From: Campylobacter lari
Lineage (GTDB): Bacteria > Campylobacterota > Campylobacteria > Campylobacterales > Campylobacteraceae
Length of the DNA: 64,000 bases
NCBI RefSeq assembly: GCF_004357905.1
Contig: NZ_SMTT01000002.1
Span: forward strand, 180,999 to 244,998
Direction of reading: 5' to 3'
Of this stretch, positions 19,458 to 29,137 are shown piece after piece. Below the pieces are notes generated by a model that was not told where the DNA came from, ran no database searches, and saw only the letters and a program-made list of their open reading frames with translations. Positions within the stretch are counted from its first letter, which is position 1; each line of letters starts with the position of its first letter. The position numbers and the translations under genes were made by a program.

Positions 19458-19676
19458 TTGGCAAAAGATGATATTATCGAAATTGATGGTAATGTAATCG
19501 AAGCTTTACCTAATGCGACTTTTAAAGTTGAATTAGATAATAAACATGTGATACTTTGTCATATTGCAGGTAAAATGCGTATGCATTATATTAGAATTAT
19601 GCCTGGCGATAGAGTTAAAGTAGAGCTAACGCCTTATAGTCTTGATAAGGGTCGTATTACATTTAGATACAAATAA
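19458..19676 (+). CDS. infA: translation initiation factor IF-1
   Basis: IF-1 occupies the ribosomal A site during initiation. I choose the TTG at 19458, seven bases after AAGGAG. It gives [20 protein letters not shown] and 72 residues, the standard IF-1 length, with the [17 protein letters not shown] and GRITFRYK ends. An ATT/TTG-type upstream extension from 19431 would add nine non-conserved residues. It sits upstream of rpmJ instead of following secY/adk/map. A weak -10 (TAAAAT) lies just ahead of it. Confidence 0.95.
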   Translation: MAKDDIIEIDGNVIEALPNATFKVELDNKHVILCHIAGKMRMHYIRIMPGDRVKVELTPYSLDKGRITFRYK

Positions 19677-19705
19677 GTCTAAGTTGTTTAAAAGCAAAAG
19701 TAAAG

Positions 19706-19711
19706 TATAAT
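19706..19711 (+). promoter_or_regulatory. extended -10 promoter element ahead of rpmJ
   Basis: GTATAATT in the infA-rpmJ gap matches the extended -10 typical of Campylobacter housekeeping promoters. Transcription would start near 19718 and give a leader of about 130 bases before rpmJ. Confidence 0.6.
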
Positions 19712-19719
19712 TAGCACTT

Positions 19720-19843
19720 TTGCAGAAATTGCAATAAAACTGTATGAAGAAGTATTTTCAAAATCACCACTTATTTTGAAAATAGTTGGTTGCTCTAAAA
19801 ACCTGGTGCAGTTGTAAAAAAGTGGAATTTACAATAACAGGAG
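19720..19843 (+). promoter_or_regulatory. structured leader of the rpmJ-rpsM-rpsK-rpsD-rpoA-rplQ operon, pseudoknot-capable
   Basis: The leader holds nested complementarity. TTGCA/TGCAA pairs at 19720-19724 and 19730-19734. A perfect 11-bp stem forms between 19753-19763 and 19774-19784, with a 10-base loop. GGTT/AACC pairs at 19788-19791 and 19799-19802. CCACTT in the 10-base loop (19767-19772) is complementary to AAGTGG at 19820-19825, just upstream of the rpmJ Shine-Dalgarno. That makes an H-type pseudoknot possible. Its position ahead of the operon encoding S4 suggests autoregulation, which is inference. Confidence 0.5.
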
Positions 19844-19849
19844 TAAAGC

Positions 19850-19963
19850 ATGAAAGTTAGACCATCTGTTAAAAAGATGTGTGACAAATGCAAAGTAGTT
19901 CGTCGTAAAGGCGTAGTTCGCATTATTTGCGAAAATCCAAAACACAAACAAAGACAAGGATAA
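19850..19963 (+). CDS. rpmJ: 50S ribosomal protein L36, zinc-ribbon type
   Basis: This 37-residue protein reads [20 protein letters not shown] and on to KHKQRQG. It has the zinc ligands Cys-x2-Cys, Cys and His of the C+ type L36. The start has AGGAG six bases upstream. It opens the alpha-type operon, and rpsM follows after three bases. Confidence 0.96.
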
Positions 19964-19966
19964 TTT

Positions 19967-20332
19967 ATGGCTCGTATTGCAGGTGTAGATTTACCAAAGA
20001 AAAAAAGAATTGAATATGGTTTGACTTATATTTATGGTATAGGTTTGCATACTTCAAGAAAAATCTTAGATAAAACCGGAATTTCTTATGATAAAAGAGT
20101 TCATGAGTTAAGTGAGGACGAAGCAGCGGCTATCCGTAAAGAAATTCAAGAAAACTATATGGTTGAGGGTGATCTTAGAAAACAAGTTGCTATGGATATC
20201 AAAGCATTAATGGATCTAGGAAGCTTTAGAGGCTTAAGACATAGAAAAGGCTTACCGGTTCGTGGTCAAAAAACAAAAACAAATGCCAGAACTAGAAAAG
20301 GTAAGAGAAAAACCGTTGGTGCAAAATCATAA
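19967..20332 (+). CDS. rpsM: 30S ribosomal protein S13
   Basis: S13 bridges the subunits at the head. The 121-residue product begins [26 protein letters not shown]. The helix-two-turn-helix and the conserved tail [25 protein letters not shown] follow. It is tightly packed between rpmJ and rpsK. Confidence 0.98.
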   Translation: MARIAGVDLPKKKRIEYGLTYIYGIGLHTSRKILDKTGISYDKRVHELSEDEAAAIRKEIQENYMVEGDLRKQVAMDIKALMDLGSFRGLRHRKGLPVRGQKTKTNARTRKGKRKTVGAKS

Positions 20333-20341
20333 GGATAGAAA

Positions 20342-20734
20342 ATGGCAAAAAGAAAAGTTGTTAAGAAAAAAATAGTTAAAAAAAATATAGCTAAAGGTAT
20401 AGTTTATATCAGTGCAACATTTAATAATACTATGGTTACTGTAACTGATGAAATGGGAAATGCTATTGCATGGAGTAGTGCAGGTGGTTTAGGATTTAAA
20501 GGTTCTAAAAAATCAACTCCTTATGCGGCACAACAAGCAGTAGAAGATGCTTTAAATAAAGCAAAAGAACATGGTATTAAAGAAGTAGGCATTAAAGTAC
20601 AAGGGCCAGGAAGTGGTCGTGAAACAGCAGTTAAAAGTGTAGGTGCTATGGAAGGTATCAAAGTAACTTTCTTAAAAGATATTACCCCATTAGCTCATAA
20701 TGGTTGTAGACCACCAAAACGTCGTCGTGTCTAA
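20342..20734 (+). CDS. rpsK: 30S ribosomal protein S11
   Basis: S11 lies on the platform near the E site. The 130-residue product has a basic N terminus and the conserved [19 protein letters not shown], then [10 protein letters not shown], and ends in the invariant [11 protein letters not shown]. Its neighbours are rpsM (nine bases) and rpsD (30 bases). Confidence 0.98.
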   Translation: MAKRKVVKKKIVKKNIAKGIVYISATFNNTMVTVTDEMGNAIAWSSAGGLGFKGSKKSTPYAAQQAVEDALNKAKEHGIKEVGIKVQGPGSGRETAVKSVGAMEGIKVTFLKDITPLAHNGCRPPKRRRV

Positions 20735-20764
20735 GAATAAGATATAAGATTTAGGAGAATTATA

Positions 20765-21391
20765 ATGGCAAGATATAGAGGACCAGTAGAAAAATTAGAA
20801 AGACGACTTGGCGTAAGCTTGGCAATGAAAGGCGAAAGAAGATTAGCAGGTAAAAGTGCTTTAGATAAACGCCCTTACGCACCAGGTCAGCATGGACAAA
20901 GAAAAGCTAAAATTAGTGAATATGGACTTCAATTAAGAGAAAAACAAAAAGCTAAATTTATGTATGGTGTTAGTGAAAAACAATTTAGAAGATTATTTAG
21001 TGAAGCTGCTAGAAAAGATGGCAATACCGGTGCGCTTTTAATCCAGCTTTTAGAACAAAGACTTGATAATGTTGTTTATAGAATGGGTTTTGCTACAACA
21101 CGCCGTTTTGCTAGACAACTTGTAACTCATGGACACATTTTAGTAAATGGTAAAAGAGTAGATATTCCTAGTTATAGAGTAGAGGCAGGTCAAAAAGTTG
21201 AAGTGATTGAAAAAAGCAAAAACAATCCTCAAATTTCAAGAGCGATCGAACTTACTGCTCAAACTGGTATAGTTGCTTGGGTTGATGTAGAAAAAGAGAA
21301 AAGATTTGGAATTTTTACAAGAAAACCTGAAAGAGAAGAAGTTATCATTCCAGTTGAGGAAAGATATATCGTTGAGTTGTACTCTAAATAA
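20765..21391 (+). CDS. rpsD: 30S ribosomal protein S4
   Basis: S4 is a primary 16S binder and, in E. coli, the translational repressor of the alpha operon through a pseudoknot. The 208-residue product begins [16 protein letters not shown]. It has the S4 RNA-binding domain [34 protein letters not shown]. The N-terminal zinc cysteines of some S4 proteins are absent. Good Shine-Dalgarno TTAGGAG. Confidence 0.98.
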   Translation: MARYRGPVEKLERRLGVSLAMKGERRLAGKSALDKRPYAPGQHGQRKAKISEYGLQLREKQKAKFMYGVSEKQFRRLFSEAARKDGNTGALLIQLLEQRLDNVVYRMGFATTRRFARQLVTHGHILVNGKRVDIPSYRVEAGQKVEVIEKSKNNPQISRAIELTAQTGIVAWVDVEKEKRFGIFTRKPEREEVIIPVEERYIVELYSK

Positions 21392-21405
21392 TAAAGGTTT
21401 TTGAT

Positions 21406-22419
21406 ATGAGACATATTACAACTTCTGCTTATACACCAACAGAGTTTAGTATTGAAAATATCAGTGATACAGTAGCAAAAGTAAGTGCATGGCCTTTTGA
21501 AATTGGTTATGCTATTACTTTGGCGCATCCTTTGCGTCGTTTGCTTTATTCAAGCACAGTAGGTTTTGCCCCAACAGGAGTTAAAATCAAAGGCGTAGCA
21601 CATGAATTTGATAGTATGCGTGGTATGCTTGAAGATGTAGCATTGTTTATTATCAATCTAAAAAAATTAAGATTTAAACTAAAAACAGATTCTGAAAAAG
21701 AAATCGTAACTTTTAGTTTTAAAGGACCAAAAGAAATTTGCGGAAAAGACTTAGACAATGAAGTTGTTGAAGTTGTGAATGCAGATAGCTATCTTGCAAC
21801 GATTAATGAAGATGCAGATTTAGAATTTACTTTAATCATTGAAAAAGGTATAGGTTATGTGCCTTCTGAAGAAATTCAAAATTTCTTAGATCCTGAATTT
21901 ATAGCACTTGATGCGTTCTTTACTCCGGTAAAACATGCGGTTTATGATATAGAAAAAGTGCTTTTTGAAGATAATCCAGATTATGAAAAAGTTGTTTTTA
22001 CAATCACAACTGATGGTCAAATTTCACCAAGTGACGCTTTTAAAAATGCTTTAGAAGCAATGTATAAACAATTATCAGTGTTTGATAAAATCACTAATGC
22101 ACAAAGCGTTGTAAGAAGTCAAACACCAAATAATGAAGTAGAACATGTAAAATTACTTCAAAATATAACTGAGTTAAATTTAAGTGCAAGAAGTTTTAAC
22201 TGTTTAGAAAAAGCAAATGTAGTTTATATTGGTGAACTTGCCTTAATGAGTGTTAGCGAACTTGCAGATTTAAAAAATCTTGGTAAAAAATCTTTAGATG
22301 AGATTAAAAGTGTAATGGAATCTATAGGTTTCCCTATAGGAAATTCAAAACTCAGTGATAGTGCAAAAGAAACGCTAAAGAAAAAAATTACAGAATTAAA
22401 AGCACAAAATGAAGGATAA
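21406..22419 (+). CDS. rpoA: RNA polymerase alpha subunit
   Basis: Alpha nucleates RNA polymerase assembly and contacts regulators. The 337-residue product has the N-terminal dimerisation domain, with [23 protein letters not shown] near residue 35. A linker precedes the C-terminal helix-hairpin-helix domain (residues ~245-320) with [18 protein letters not shown] and [13 protein letters not shown]. It lies between rpsD and rplQ as usual. Confidence 0.98.
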   Translation: MRHITTSAYTPTEFSIENISDTVAKVSAWPFEIGYAITLAHPLRRLLYSSTVGFAPTGVKIKGVAHEFDSMRGMLEDVALFIINLKKLRFKLKTDSEKEIVTFSFKGPKEICGKDLDNEVVEVVNADSYLATINEDADLEFTLIIEKGIGYVPSEEIQNFLDPEFIALDAFFTPVKHAVYDIEKVLFEDNPDYEKVVFTITTDGQISPSDAFKNALEAMYKQLSVFDKITNAQSVVRSQTPNNEVEHVKLLQNITELNLSARSFNCLEKANVVYIGELALMSVSELADLKNLGKKSLDEIKSVMESIGFPIGNSKLSDSAKETLKKKITELKAQNEG

Positions 22420-22422
22420 TCA

Positions 22423-22776
22423 ATGAGACATAGACATGGATATAGAAAGTTAGGTCGCACTTCTACTCATCGTGCAGCCTTATTAAAAAACCTTACCATT
22501 GCTATTATTAAAGCAGGTAAAATAGAAACAACATTACCTAAAGCAAAAGAATTAAGAGGTTATGTTGAAAGATTGATCACTCGTGCAAGAAAAGGTGATT
22601 TCAATGCTCACAGAGCAGTTTTTGCTAGCTTACAAGATAAAGAAGCCACAAATAAACTTGTAACAGAAATTGCACCTAAATTCGCAGATAGAAATGGTGG
22701 TTATACAAGAATTATCAAAACAAGAATCCGCCGTGGCGATGCTGCAGAAATGGCTTTCATCGAATTCGTAGCTTAA
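22423..22776 (+). CDS. rplQ: 50S ribosomal protein L17
   Basis: L17 lies near the exit tunnel on the large subunit. The 117-residue product begins [24 protein letters not shown] and contains the [17 protein letters not shown] helix. It starts three bases after rpoA and ends the operon, followed by a hairpin. Confidence 0.98.
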   Translation: MRHRHGYRKLGRTSTHRAALLKNLTIAIIKAGKIETTLPKAKELRGYVERLITRARKGDFNAHRAVFASLQDKEATNKLVTEIAPKFADRNGGYTRIIKTRIRRGDAAEMAFIEFVA

Positions 22777-22802
22777 TTTTTAGCCTTTTTAAAGGCTAAA
22801 AA
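22777..22802 (+). terminator. intrinsic terminator after rplQ
   Basis: A 12-bp stem (22777-22788 with 22791-22802) with a 2-base apex has GCC/GGC at its core. It is followed by CTTCTTATTTTTATTTA. It separates the ribosomal operon from the his operon. Confidence 0.7.
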
Positions 22803-22893
22803 CTTCTTATTTTTATTTATTTACTTACTATTTTTTGTATTTTTATCCATTTTTTGCTACTATTAATCTTTTTAACTACAAAAAAGGAAAAAA

Positions 22894-23793
22894 ATGCAAG
22901 AAAATTCAAGATTACGCATAGCTATACAAAAATCAGGTCGTTTGAGTAAAGATTCTATTGCCTTGCTTGAGTCCATAGGCGTAAAACTTCGCATACATGA
23001 TCAAAGTTTAATTGCTTTTTCTACAAATTTACCTATTGATTTACTTAGAGTAAGAGATGATGATATACCAGGGTTAATTTTTGATGGAGTAGTAGATCTT
23101 GGCATAGTTGGGGAAAATGTTTTAGAAGAAAATGAGTTAGAAAGAAAATCAAAAAACGAAAATGCAGATTTTATAATGCTTAAAAAGCTTGATTTTGGTG
23201 GGTGTCGCTTGTCTTTAGCATTACCAGAAAATAGTGAGTATAAAGGTATAGAAAGTTTTAAAAATTTACGCATAGCAACTTCTTATCCACAGCTTTTAAA
23301 GCGTTTTATGGAAGAAAATAACATCCCTTATAAAACTTGTATGCTAACAGGCTCAGTTGAAGTAGCACCAAGTGCAAATTTAGCTGATGGAATTTGTGAT
23401 TTAGTTTCAAGTGGAGCTACTTTAAAAGCAAACGGACTTAAAGAAGTTATGGTGATTTATAAGTCAAAAGCTTGCATTATCCAAAGAAAAGAAAGTTTAG
23501 CTTCACACAAACAAGAATTAATCGATAAATTACTCATTAGAATTCATGGAGTTATGCAAGCAAGAGAGTCAAAATACATCATGTTGCATGCTCCTATTGA
23601 AAAGCTAGAAAAAATCACAGCCTTGTTACCAGGTGTTGAAAAACCTACGATTTTACCTTTAGAAAATGATAAAGCTAGAGTGGCACTACATATGGTAAGT
23701 CAAGAAAATTTATTTTGGGAAACTATGGAAGCTTTAAAAAAAGAAGGCGCAAGTGCGATTTTAGTTTTACCTATTGAAAAAATGCTCTCTTAA
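22894..23793 (+). CDS. hisG: ATP phosphoribosyltransferase, long form
   Basis: HisG catalyses the first, feedback-controlled step of histidine synthesis. The 299-residue product is the long hexameric form. It has the catalytic domain ([30 protein letters not shown]) and a C-terminal ACT-like domain (residues ~225-299), where histidine would bind. No hisZ is therefore needed. It opens the his operon after an AT-rich ~90-base promoter region. No His-codon leader peptide is seen. Confidence 0.96.
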   Translation: MQENSRLRIAIQKSGRLSKDSIALLESIGVKLRIHDQSLIAFSTNLPIDLLRVRDDDIPGLIFDGVVDLGIVGENVLEENELERKSKNENADFIMLKKLDFGGCRLSLALPENSEYKGIESFKNLRIATSYPQLLKRFMEENNIPYKTCMLTGSVEVAPSANLADGICDLVSSGATLKANGLKEVMVIYKSKACIIQRKESLASHKQELIDKLLIRIHGVMQARESKYIMLHAPIEKLEKITALLPGVEKPTILPLENDKARVALHMVSQENLFWETMEALKKEGASAILVLPIEKMLS

Positions 23794-23802
23794 AGGATAA
23801 AA

Positions 23803-25083
23803 ATGCAAATACTTGATTTTGAAAAACTAAACCAAAACGAACAAGAATTAGCACTCAAGCGTCCTGCTATGAGTGCTAATGCACAGGTTAAAACCATAGT
23901 AGAACAAATCATTGAAGATGTTAAAACAAATGGCGATGAAGCTTTAAAGCAAATGGCTGTAAAATTTGATAAAGTAGAGTTAAATTCCATCAAACTAAGC
24001 GATGAAGAGCTTAGTAATTTAGCAGAGCAAATTGATGATGAGTTAAAACAAGCTATCAAAATAGCTTATGAAAATATCTATAAATTCCACAAAGCTCAAG
24101 AAAGTCAAACCATAGAGGTTCAAACCTTTGAAGGGGTAACTTGCAAGGTGCTAACAAGAGCCATTGAAAAAGTAGGGCTTTATATACCAGGAGGTTTAGC
24201 GCCACTTTTTTCAACCGCACTTATGCTAGCTATCCCTGCTAAAATTGCAAAATGTAAATTCATAGCCTTAGCTTCCCCAGCGCCATTACATCCTGCCATT
24301 GCTTTTGTGGCAAAACTTTGTGAAGTTGATGCAGTGTATCAAATAGGTGGAGCAGGAGCTATAGCAGCGCTTGCTTATGGAACGCAAAGTGTGCAAAAAG
24401 TAGATAAAATTTTTGGTCCAGGAAATGCCTTTGTAACTGAAGCCAAAAAGCAAGTTAATAATCATGGAGTAGCTATTGATATGCAAGCAGGGCCTTCTGA
24501 AGTGTTAGTTTTAGCAGATGAGTTTGCTAATGCTAAATTTATAGCTTCAGATTTACTCTCGCAAGCTGAACATGGAGCAGATTCTCAAGCAATTTTAGTT
24601 TGCACAAGTGAAAAATTAGCCAAAGAAGTAGATAGTGAAGTTGCTTTACAGCTTGAAAAACTCTCGCGTAAAGAGATTGCTTCAAAATCTTTAGCACACT
24701 CTAAAATCATTCTTGCAAAAGATATAAAACATGCCATAAGTATTTCAAATGACTATGCACCCGAGCATTTGATCATTCATACACAAAATCCATCTAGCTT
24801 ACTTGATGATATTATGCATGCAGGTTCAATATTTTTAGGTGAGTATTCTCCAGAATCTATGGGAGATTATGCAAGTGGGACAAATCATGTATTGCCAACT
24901 TATGGTTTTACCAAGTCTTATTCTTCACTAGGGCTTGCTGATTTTATGAAAAGAATGACTGTACAAGAACTTAGCAAAGAAGGCTTTAAAAAGCTTGGTC
25001 CTGTGGTGGAAATTTTAGCAGCAGCTGAAGGGCTTGATGGGCATAAAAATGCCGTGAGTTTAAGATTAGAAAGTCTAAAATGA
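23803..25083 (+). CDS. hisD: histidinol dehydrogenase
   Basis: This zinc enzyme performs the last two oxidation steps to histidine. The 426-residue product contains [52 protein letters not shown], and the zinc-binding QAEHGADSQ and NDYAPEHL motifs. It starts nine bases after hisG, with GGATAAAA ahead. The stop overlaps the hisB start (ATGA). Confidence 0.97.
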   Translation: MQILDFEKLNQNEQELALKRPAMSANAQVKTIVEQIIEDVKTNGDEALKQMAVKFDKVELNSIKLSDEELSNLAEQIDDELKQAIKIAYENIYKFHKAQESQTIEVQTFEGVTCKVLTRAIEKVGLYIPGGLAPLFSTALMLAIPAKIAKCKFIALASPAPLHPAIAFVAKLCEVDAVYQIGGAGAIAALAYGTQSVQKVDKIFGPGNAFVTEAKKQVNNHGVAIDMQAGPSEVLVLADEFANAKFIASDLLSQAEHGADSQAILVCTSEKLAKEVDSEVALQLEKLSRKEIASKSLAHSKIILAKDIKHAISISNDYAPEHLIIHTQNPSSLLDDIMHAGSIFLGEYSPESMGDYASGTNHVLPTYGFTKSYSSLGLADFMKRMTVQELSKEGFKKLGPVVEILAAAEGLDGHKNAVSLRLESLK

Positions 25084-26147
25084 GTGCAAAAATTTTATTT
25101 ATCGATAGAGATGGTACACTCATTGATGAGCCAAAAGATGATTTTCAAATCGATTCTTTAGAAAAACTTGAGTTTGAAAAAGGTGCTATCAATGCGCTTT
25201 TAAAGTTAAAAAATTTTGGTTTTAAATTTGTTATGGTAAGTAATCAAGATGGTCTAGGCACAAATTCTTTTCCTAGGGAAAATTTTGACAAGGCTCATGA
25301 AAAAATGCTAAGTGTTTTTCAAAGTTGTGGCATAGAATTTGAAGATATTTTTATATGTCCGCATTTTGAGCATGAAAATTGCGCCTGCAGGAAGCCAAAA
25401 ACTGCCATGCTTGAAAACTATATCAAAAATAAACTTTATGATAAAACCAAAAGTTTTGTTATAGGCGATAGAGACAGCGATATGCTTTTGGCGCAAAATC
25501 TTGGAATTCAAGGTTTAAAATATGACAAAAACGACTTTAATTGGGAGCAAATCGCTGATTTTATTTTGCAAAATTACCGCAGTGCCTGTATAGAGCGTAA
25601 TACCAAAGAAACCCAAATTCAAGTTAAAATGGCTTTTAATGAAAAAGCAAAAGCTAATATAAAAACAAATATCGCATTTTTTGATCATATGTTAGAGCAA
25701 ATTGCTACGCATGCAAATATATCTTTAGAGATAAAATGCAAAGGAGATTTAGAAGTTGATGAACATCATAGCGTAGAAGATGTCGCACTTGCTTTGGGCG
25801 AGGCTATTAAAAATGCACTAGATCAAAAAATAGGTATTGCAAGATATGGCTTTGTTTTACCTATGGATGAGTGCTTGGCAAGTTGCGCGATTGACTTTTG
25901 TAATAGACCGCATTTAGTTTATAAGGCTAAATTTAAAAAAGAAAAGCTTGGAGAATTAAGCACAGAAATGATAGAGCATTTTTTCTACTCACTAAGCTAT
26001 GCTATGGGTGCGAGTTTGCATTTAAAAGTTAAAGGCAAAAACGATCATCACAAAGCCGAAGGACTTTTTAAAGCCTTTGCGAGAGCTTTAAAAATGGCTA
26101 TAAAAATAGAAAATGAAAACCTAGCAAGCTCTAAAGGAGTGATATGA
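25080..26147 (+). CDS. hisB: bifunctional histidinol-phosphatase / imidazoleglycerol-phosphate dehydratase
   Basis: It performs two non-consecutive steps of histidine synthesis. Residues 1-~165 are the HAD-type phosphatase, with DRDGT near residue 10 and the zinc cluster [13 protein letters not shown]. Residues ~168-355 are the dehydratase, with [28 protein letters not shown] and [15 protein letters not shown]. The gene ends GGAGTGATATGA. The ATG inside that junction is now the start of a restriction gene instead of hisH. Confidence 0.97.
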   Translation: MSAKILFIDRDGTLIDEPKDDFQIDSLEKLEFEKGAINALLKLKNFGFKFVMVSNQDGLGTNSFPRENFDKAHEKMLSVFQSCGIEFEDIFICPHFEHENCACRKPKTAMLENYIKNKLYDKTKSFVIGDRDSDMLLAQNLGIQGLKYDKNDFNWEQIADFILQNYRSACIERNTKETQIQVKMAFNEKAKANIKTNIAFFDHMLEQIATHANISLEIKCKGDLEVDEHHSVEDVALALGEAIKNALDQKIGIARYGFVLPMDECLASCAIDFCNRPHLVYKAKFKKEKLGELSTEMIEHFFYSLSYAMGASLHLKVKGKNDHHKAEGLFKAFARALKMAIKIENENLASSKGVI

Positions 26148-26149
26148 AA
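26140..26149 (+). repeat. left copy of a 10-bp direct repeat flanking the R-M pair
   Basis: TGATATGAAA at the hisB/restriction gene junction recurs identically at 27811-27820, at the methyltransferase/hisH junction. It contains the stop of the upstream gene and the start of the downstream gene. The cassette between equivalent bases is 1671 bp, a multiple of three. Confidence 0.7.
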
Positions 26150-26983
26150 AATGAACTTAGTTTTGAAAAATTTATAAATAGTTTGCAAGCCACAAATAGA
26201 CATTTAGATTTTTATGTAGATTGGGAAAAATGCTTAAGAAATAAAAATAAAATTAGCATCTATCTTAATCATTTAAATTTTCTACTAGGAAAAAGCGAAA
26301 ATGAATTAAGGCAATCTATAGAAGAACTTTTTGAAGAATATCCAAAAGCTTTTAATGTTTTAAATGTATTAATTGCGGTTAGAGATAAAGATAAAAAGGA
26401 CATTGTTATAAATCAATTTTCAAATTTTGTATCTTTGGAAGGGTATTTTAAAAATTCAGATAGTGTTTATAATTTTATTTGCGAAACAGGCTTGTTAGAA
26501 ATTTTTTCTACTCATGAGATTAAAAATTTAAATGATTATGTATTCGGAATAGAAGTGGGGCTTGATACTAATGCGAGAAAAAATCGCAGTGGTAAAATAA
26601 TGGAAATGCAATTAAAAGAAATTTTTACTCCACATTGTTTAAAATTTGAAGAGCAGGTAAATATTAAAAAATTTCCCGAACTTCATAAAGTTTTTGGTGA
26701 AGATATAAAAAAATTTGATTTTGCAATTTTTGCTTCTAAAAAAACTTATTTTATAGAATGTAATTTTTATGCAGGTGCGGGAAGCAAATTAAATGAAGTT
26801 GCTAGAGCTTATCAAGAACTAGCTCTTAAATTTGATCAGTTTTCTCAATATGAATTTATATGGATAACAGATGGTCAAGGTTGGTTAAAAGCTAAAAATA
26901 AACTTGAAGAAGCTTATAAAAAAGTAGAAATTTATAATCTTTCTAATATTAATGATTTTATCTTAAAGGTAAAAAATGTCTAA
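26144..26983 (+). CDS. type II restriction endonuclease, DpnII/HpyAIII-like (predicted GATC)
   Basis: This is the predicted cutting partner of the adjacent adenine methyltransferase. The 279-residue product carries the family hallmark [12 protein letters not shown] at residues 139-150, followed by ME at 153-154. A PD-(D/E)xK-like core follows, with Asp192 (FDFAIF) and Glu205 (FIECN), then the GAGSK loop. These resemble the DpnII family (Pfam DpnII). The lengths of the pair, 279 and 280, resemble H. pylori HpyAIII R and M as I recall them. GATC specificity is inferred. Its ATG overlaps the hisB stop, and it uses the AAAGGAG that would originally have served hisH. R precedes M, and no controller gene is present. 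Confidence 0.78.
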   Translation: MKNELSFEKFINSLQATNRHLDFYVDWEKCLRNKNKISIYLNHLNFLLGKSENELRQSIEELFEEYPKAFNVLNVLIAVRDKDKKDIVINQFSNFVSLEGYFKNSDSVYNFICETGLLEIFSTHEIKNLNDYVFGIEVGLDTNARKNRSGKIMEMQLKEIFTPHCLKFEEQVNIKKFPELHKVFGEDIKKFDFAIFASKKTYFIECNFYAGAGSKLNEVARAYQELALKFDQFSQYEFIWITDGQGWLKAKNKLEEAYKKVEIYNLSNINDFILKVKNV

Positions 26984-27818
26984 GTCTATTTTTACAAGCA
27001 AAGATAAACTCTTTCAGCTTTATCAAGATGATTGTAATAAATTATTACCTCAATTTGAAAATCAAATTGATCTAATTTTTGCAGATCCCCCTTATTTTTT
27101 ATCTAATGATGGTTTGAGTATCCAAAGTGGTAAAATAGTAAGTGTAAATAAGGGGCAATGGGATAAAGGTGATGATATTGAAAAAATAGATGAGTTTAAC
27201 TTAAAATGGCTTTCAAATGCAAAAATAGCACTTAAAGATACTGGAAGTATTTTAATAAGCGGAACTTATCATAATATTTTCTCTCTTGGCAGAATTTTAC
27301 AAAAACTTGATTTTAAAATTTTAAATATTATTACTTGGCAAAAAACTAATCCACCGCCTAATTTTTCTTGTAGATATTTAACTCATTCTACAGAACAGAT
27401 TATATGGGCTAGAAAAAGTCTTAAACATAAACATATATTTAATTATGAGTTGATGAAAAAATTAAATGATAATAAGCAAATGCGAGATGTGTGGCAATTT
27501 AGTGCTATAGCTCCGTGGGAAAAAAATAATGGCAAACATCCCACCCAAAAGCCACTATCCTTACTTGTTAGATTAATTTTAATGGCAAGTAATGAGAATT
27601 CGTTAATTTGCGATCCATTTAGTGGAAGTTCGACTACAGGGATTGCAGCTAATTTATTAAATAGAAAATTTATAGGTTTTGAAAAAGAAGATGAATTTAT
27701 TAAAATTTCTGTAAATCGTAAAATAGAGTTAGAGAAAAATTTTCAAATGATTAAAAACAAGATTAACGATTTGAAAGTTTTAACAAAAGCAAATTTATTT
27801 CAAGAGAGAATGATATGA
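26976..27818 (+). CDS. DNA adenine-N6 methyltransferase, beta class, DpnA/HpyAIII-like
   Basis: It should protect host sites against the adjacent endonuclease. The order of motifs defines the beta class: catalytic DPPY (residues 37-40) comes first. The target-recognition region with WQKTNPPPNFSCRYLTHSTE and KHPTQKP follows, and the AdoMet-binding FSGSST (215-220) comes last. It overlaps the endonuclease by 8 bases. Its stop overlaps the hisH start (ATATGA). Only one methyltransferase is seen, unlike the two of S. pneumoniae DpnII. Confidence 0.85.
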   Translation: MSKSIFTSKDKLFQLYQDDCNKLLPQFENQIDLIFADPPYFLSNDGLSIQSGKIVSVNKGQWDKGDDIEKIDEFNLKWLSNAKIALKDTGSILISGTYHNIFSLGRILQKLDFKILNIITWQKTNPPPNFSCRYLTHSTEQIIWARKSLKHKHIFNYELMKKLNDNKQMRDVWQFSAIAPWEKNNGKHPTQKPLSLLVRLILMASNENSLICDPFSGSSTTGIAANLLNRKFIGFEKEDEFIKISVNRKIELEKNFQMIKNKINDLKVLTKANLFQERMI

Positions 27819-27820
27819 AA
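27811..27820 (+). repeat. right copy of the 10-bp direct repeat flanking the R-M pair
   Basis: TGATATGAAA is identical to 26140-26149. Joining the two copies would restore a simple hisB-hisH ATGA overlap with AAAGGAG as the hisH ribosome-binding site. This suggests the insertion footprint. Confidence 0.7.
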
Positions 27821-28396
27821 CTAGCTATTATAGATACAGGTTGTGCGAATTTAGCTTCACTTGCTTTTGCACTCGAGCGTTTAGGACAAAAAAGTATTAT
27901 CACGCATGATTTAAAAGAACTCTCACAAGCAGATAAGCTTTTACTTCCTGGGGTTGGCACAGCAGCTAAAGCAATGGCTAATCTACAAGCACTTAATTTA
28001 GAAAATTTTATCCAAACTACCACAAAACCACTTTTAGGCATTTGTCTTGGTATGCAAATTTTGGGTAAATTTTCAGAAGAATTACACCAAAAAACACTTG
28101 GTATTATGCCTTTTGAAACACAAAAATTCCAAGAAAAAGCAAATTTTACTTTCCCGCATATGGGGTGGAATCAAGTCTTTAGCTCTCATGAGCTTTTTAA
28201 AGATTTAGATGGAGCTTATTTTTATTTTGTGCATAGTTATTGTGTGGGGCTAAATGAATACACCATCGCAGAGTGTGAGTATTCTACCAAATTTAGTGCA
28301 AGTTTAAATAAAGACAATTTTTATGGTGTGCAGTTTCACCCTGAAAGAAGCGGCGAAGCGGGCGAAGTATTATTAAAAAATTTCATAAATATGTAG
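27815..28396 (+). CDS. hisH: imidazole glycerol phosphate synthase, glutaminase subunit
   Basis: HisH releases ammonia from glutamine for HisF. The 193-residue class I amidotransferase has LLPGVGT, the nucleophile Cys77 in GICLGMQ and the His175/Glu177 pair in GVQFHPE. The start overlaps the methyltransferase stop. The sequence ahead (CAAGAGAGAATGAT) is a weaker Shine-Dalgarno than the one in front of the R gene. Confidence 0.96.
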   Translation: MKLAIIDTGCANLASLAFALERLGQKSIITHDLKELSQADKLLLPGVGTAAKAMANLQALNLENFIQTTTKPLLGICLGMQILGKFSEELHQKTLGIMPFETQKFQEKANFTFPHMGWNQVFSSHELFKDLDGAYFYFVHSYCVGLNEYTIAECEYSTKFSASLNKDNFYGVQFHPERSGEAGEVLLKNFINM

Positions 28397-28402
28397 GTAA
28401 AA

Positions 28403-29137
28403 ATGCAAACTCAAATCATTCCGGCATTAGACTTAATAGATGGCAAAGTAGTAAGGCTTTATAAAGGAGATTATGCTAAAAAGCAAGAATACAGCTTTGA
28501 TCCTTTAGCTAAATTTCAAGAGTATGAGGCTCAAGGTGTTGTTTGGCTTCATTTGGTAGATTTAAGTGGTGCAAAAGATCCTAGTAAAAGACAACTAAAA
28601 CTCATAGAAAACCTAGCTTCAAAAATTAGAGTAAATCTTCAAGTAGGTGGAGGAATTCGCACTAAAGATGAGGTTAAAGCTTTGTTTGATAGCGGTGTTA
28701 AACGCGTAGTTATAGGCTCTTTAGCGGTTAAAAATAAGCCCCTTGCACAAGAGCTTTTAAATGAATTTGGCGTAGAAAATATAGTCTTAGCACTTGATAG
28801 TATTTGCGTTAAAGATGAGTTTTTTGTGGCTGTTGATGCATGGAGTAAAACAAGCGATGAGAGTTTGTTTGGGCTTTTAAATTTTTATAAAGATGTAAAA
28901 CATATCTTATGCACAGATATTTCTAAAGATGGCACGATGAGTGGAGCAAACATCACTTTATACAAAGCTTTGCATGAGAAATTCCCACATTTGCAAACCC
29001 AAGCAAGTGGAGGCGTGGCGAGCTTAGAAGATTTTAAAAAGCTAAATGGCATAGTAAGTGGTATCATCGTAGGCAAAGCCTTGCTTGATAAAGAATTTAG
29101 CATAAAGGAGGCTCAAGAATGCTTACAAAACGCATAA
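28403..29137 (+). CDS. hisA: phosphoribosylformimino-5-aminoimidazole carboxamide ribotide isomerase
   Basis: This is a TIM-barrel isomerase of histidine synthesis, 244 residues. It contains [31 protein letters not shown] and the second phosphate-binding [12 protein letters not shown]. It starts six bases after hisH. Its last 19 bases overlap hisF, and the hisF ribosome-binding site (AAAGGAGG) lies inside hisA. Confidence 0.97.
   Translation: MQTQIIPALDLIDGKVVRLYKGDYAKKQEYSFDPLAKFQEYEAQGVVWLHLVDLSGAKDPSKRQLKLIENLASKIRVNLQVGGGIRTKDEVKALFDSGVKRVVIGSLAVKNKPLAQELLNEFGVENIVLALDSICVKDEFFVAVDAWSKTSDESLFGLLNFYKDVKHILCTDISKDGTMSGANITLYKALHEKFPHLQTQASGGVASLEDFKKLNGIVSGIIVGKALLDKEFSIKEAQECLQNA

Noticed and set aside
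22803..22893. Histidine attenuator leader before hisG
   Set aside because: No short frame with a run of His codons (CAT/CAC) and no alternative hairpins were found in the gap.
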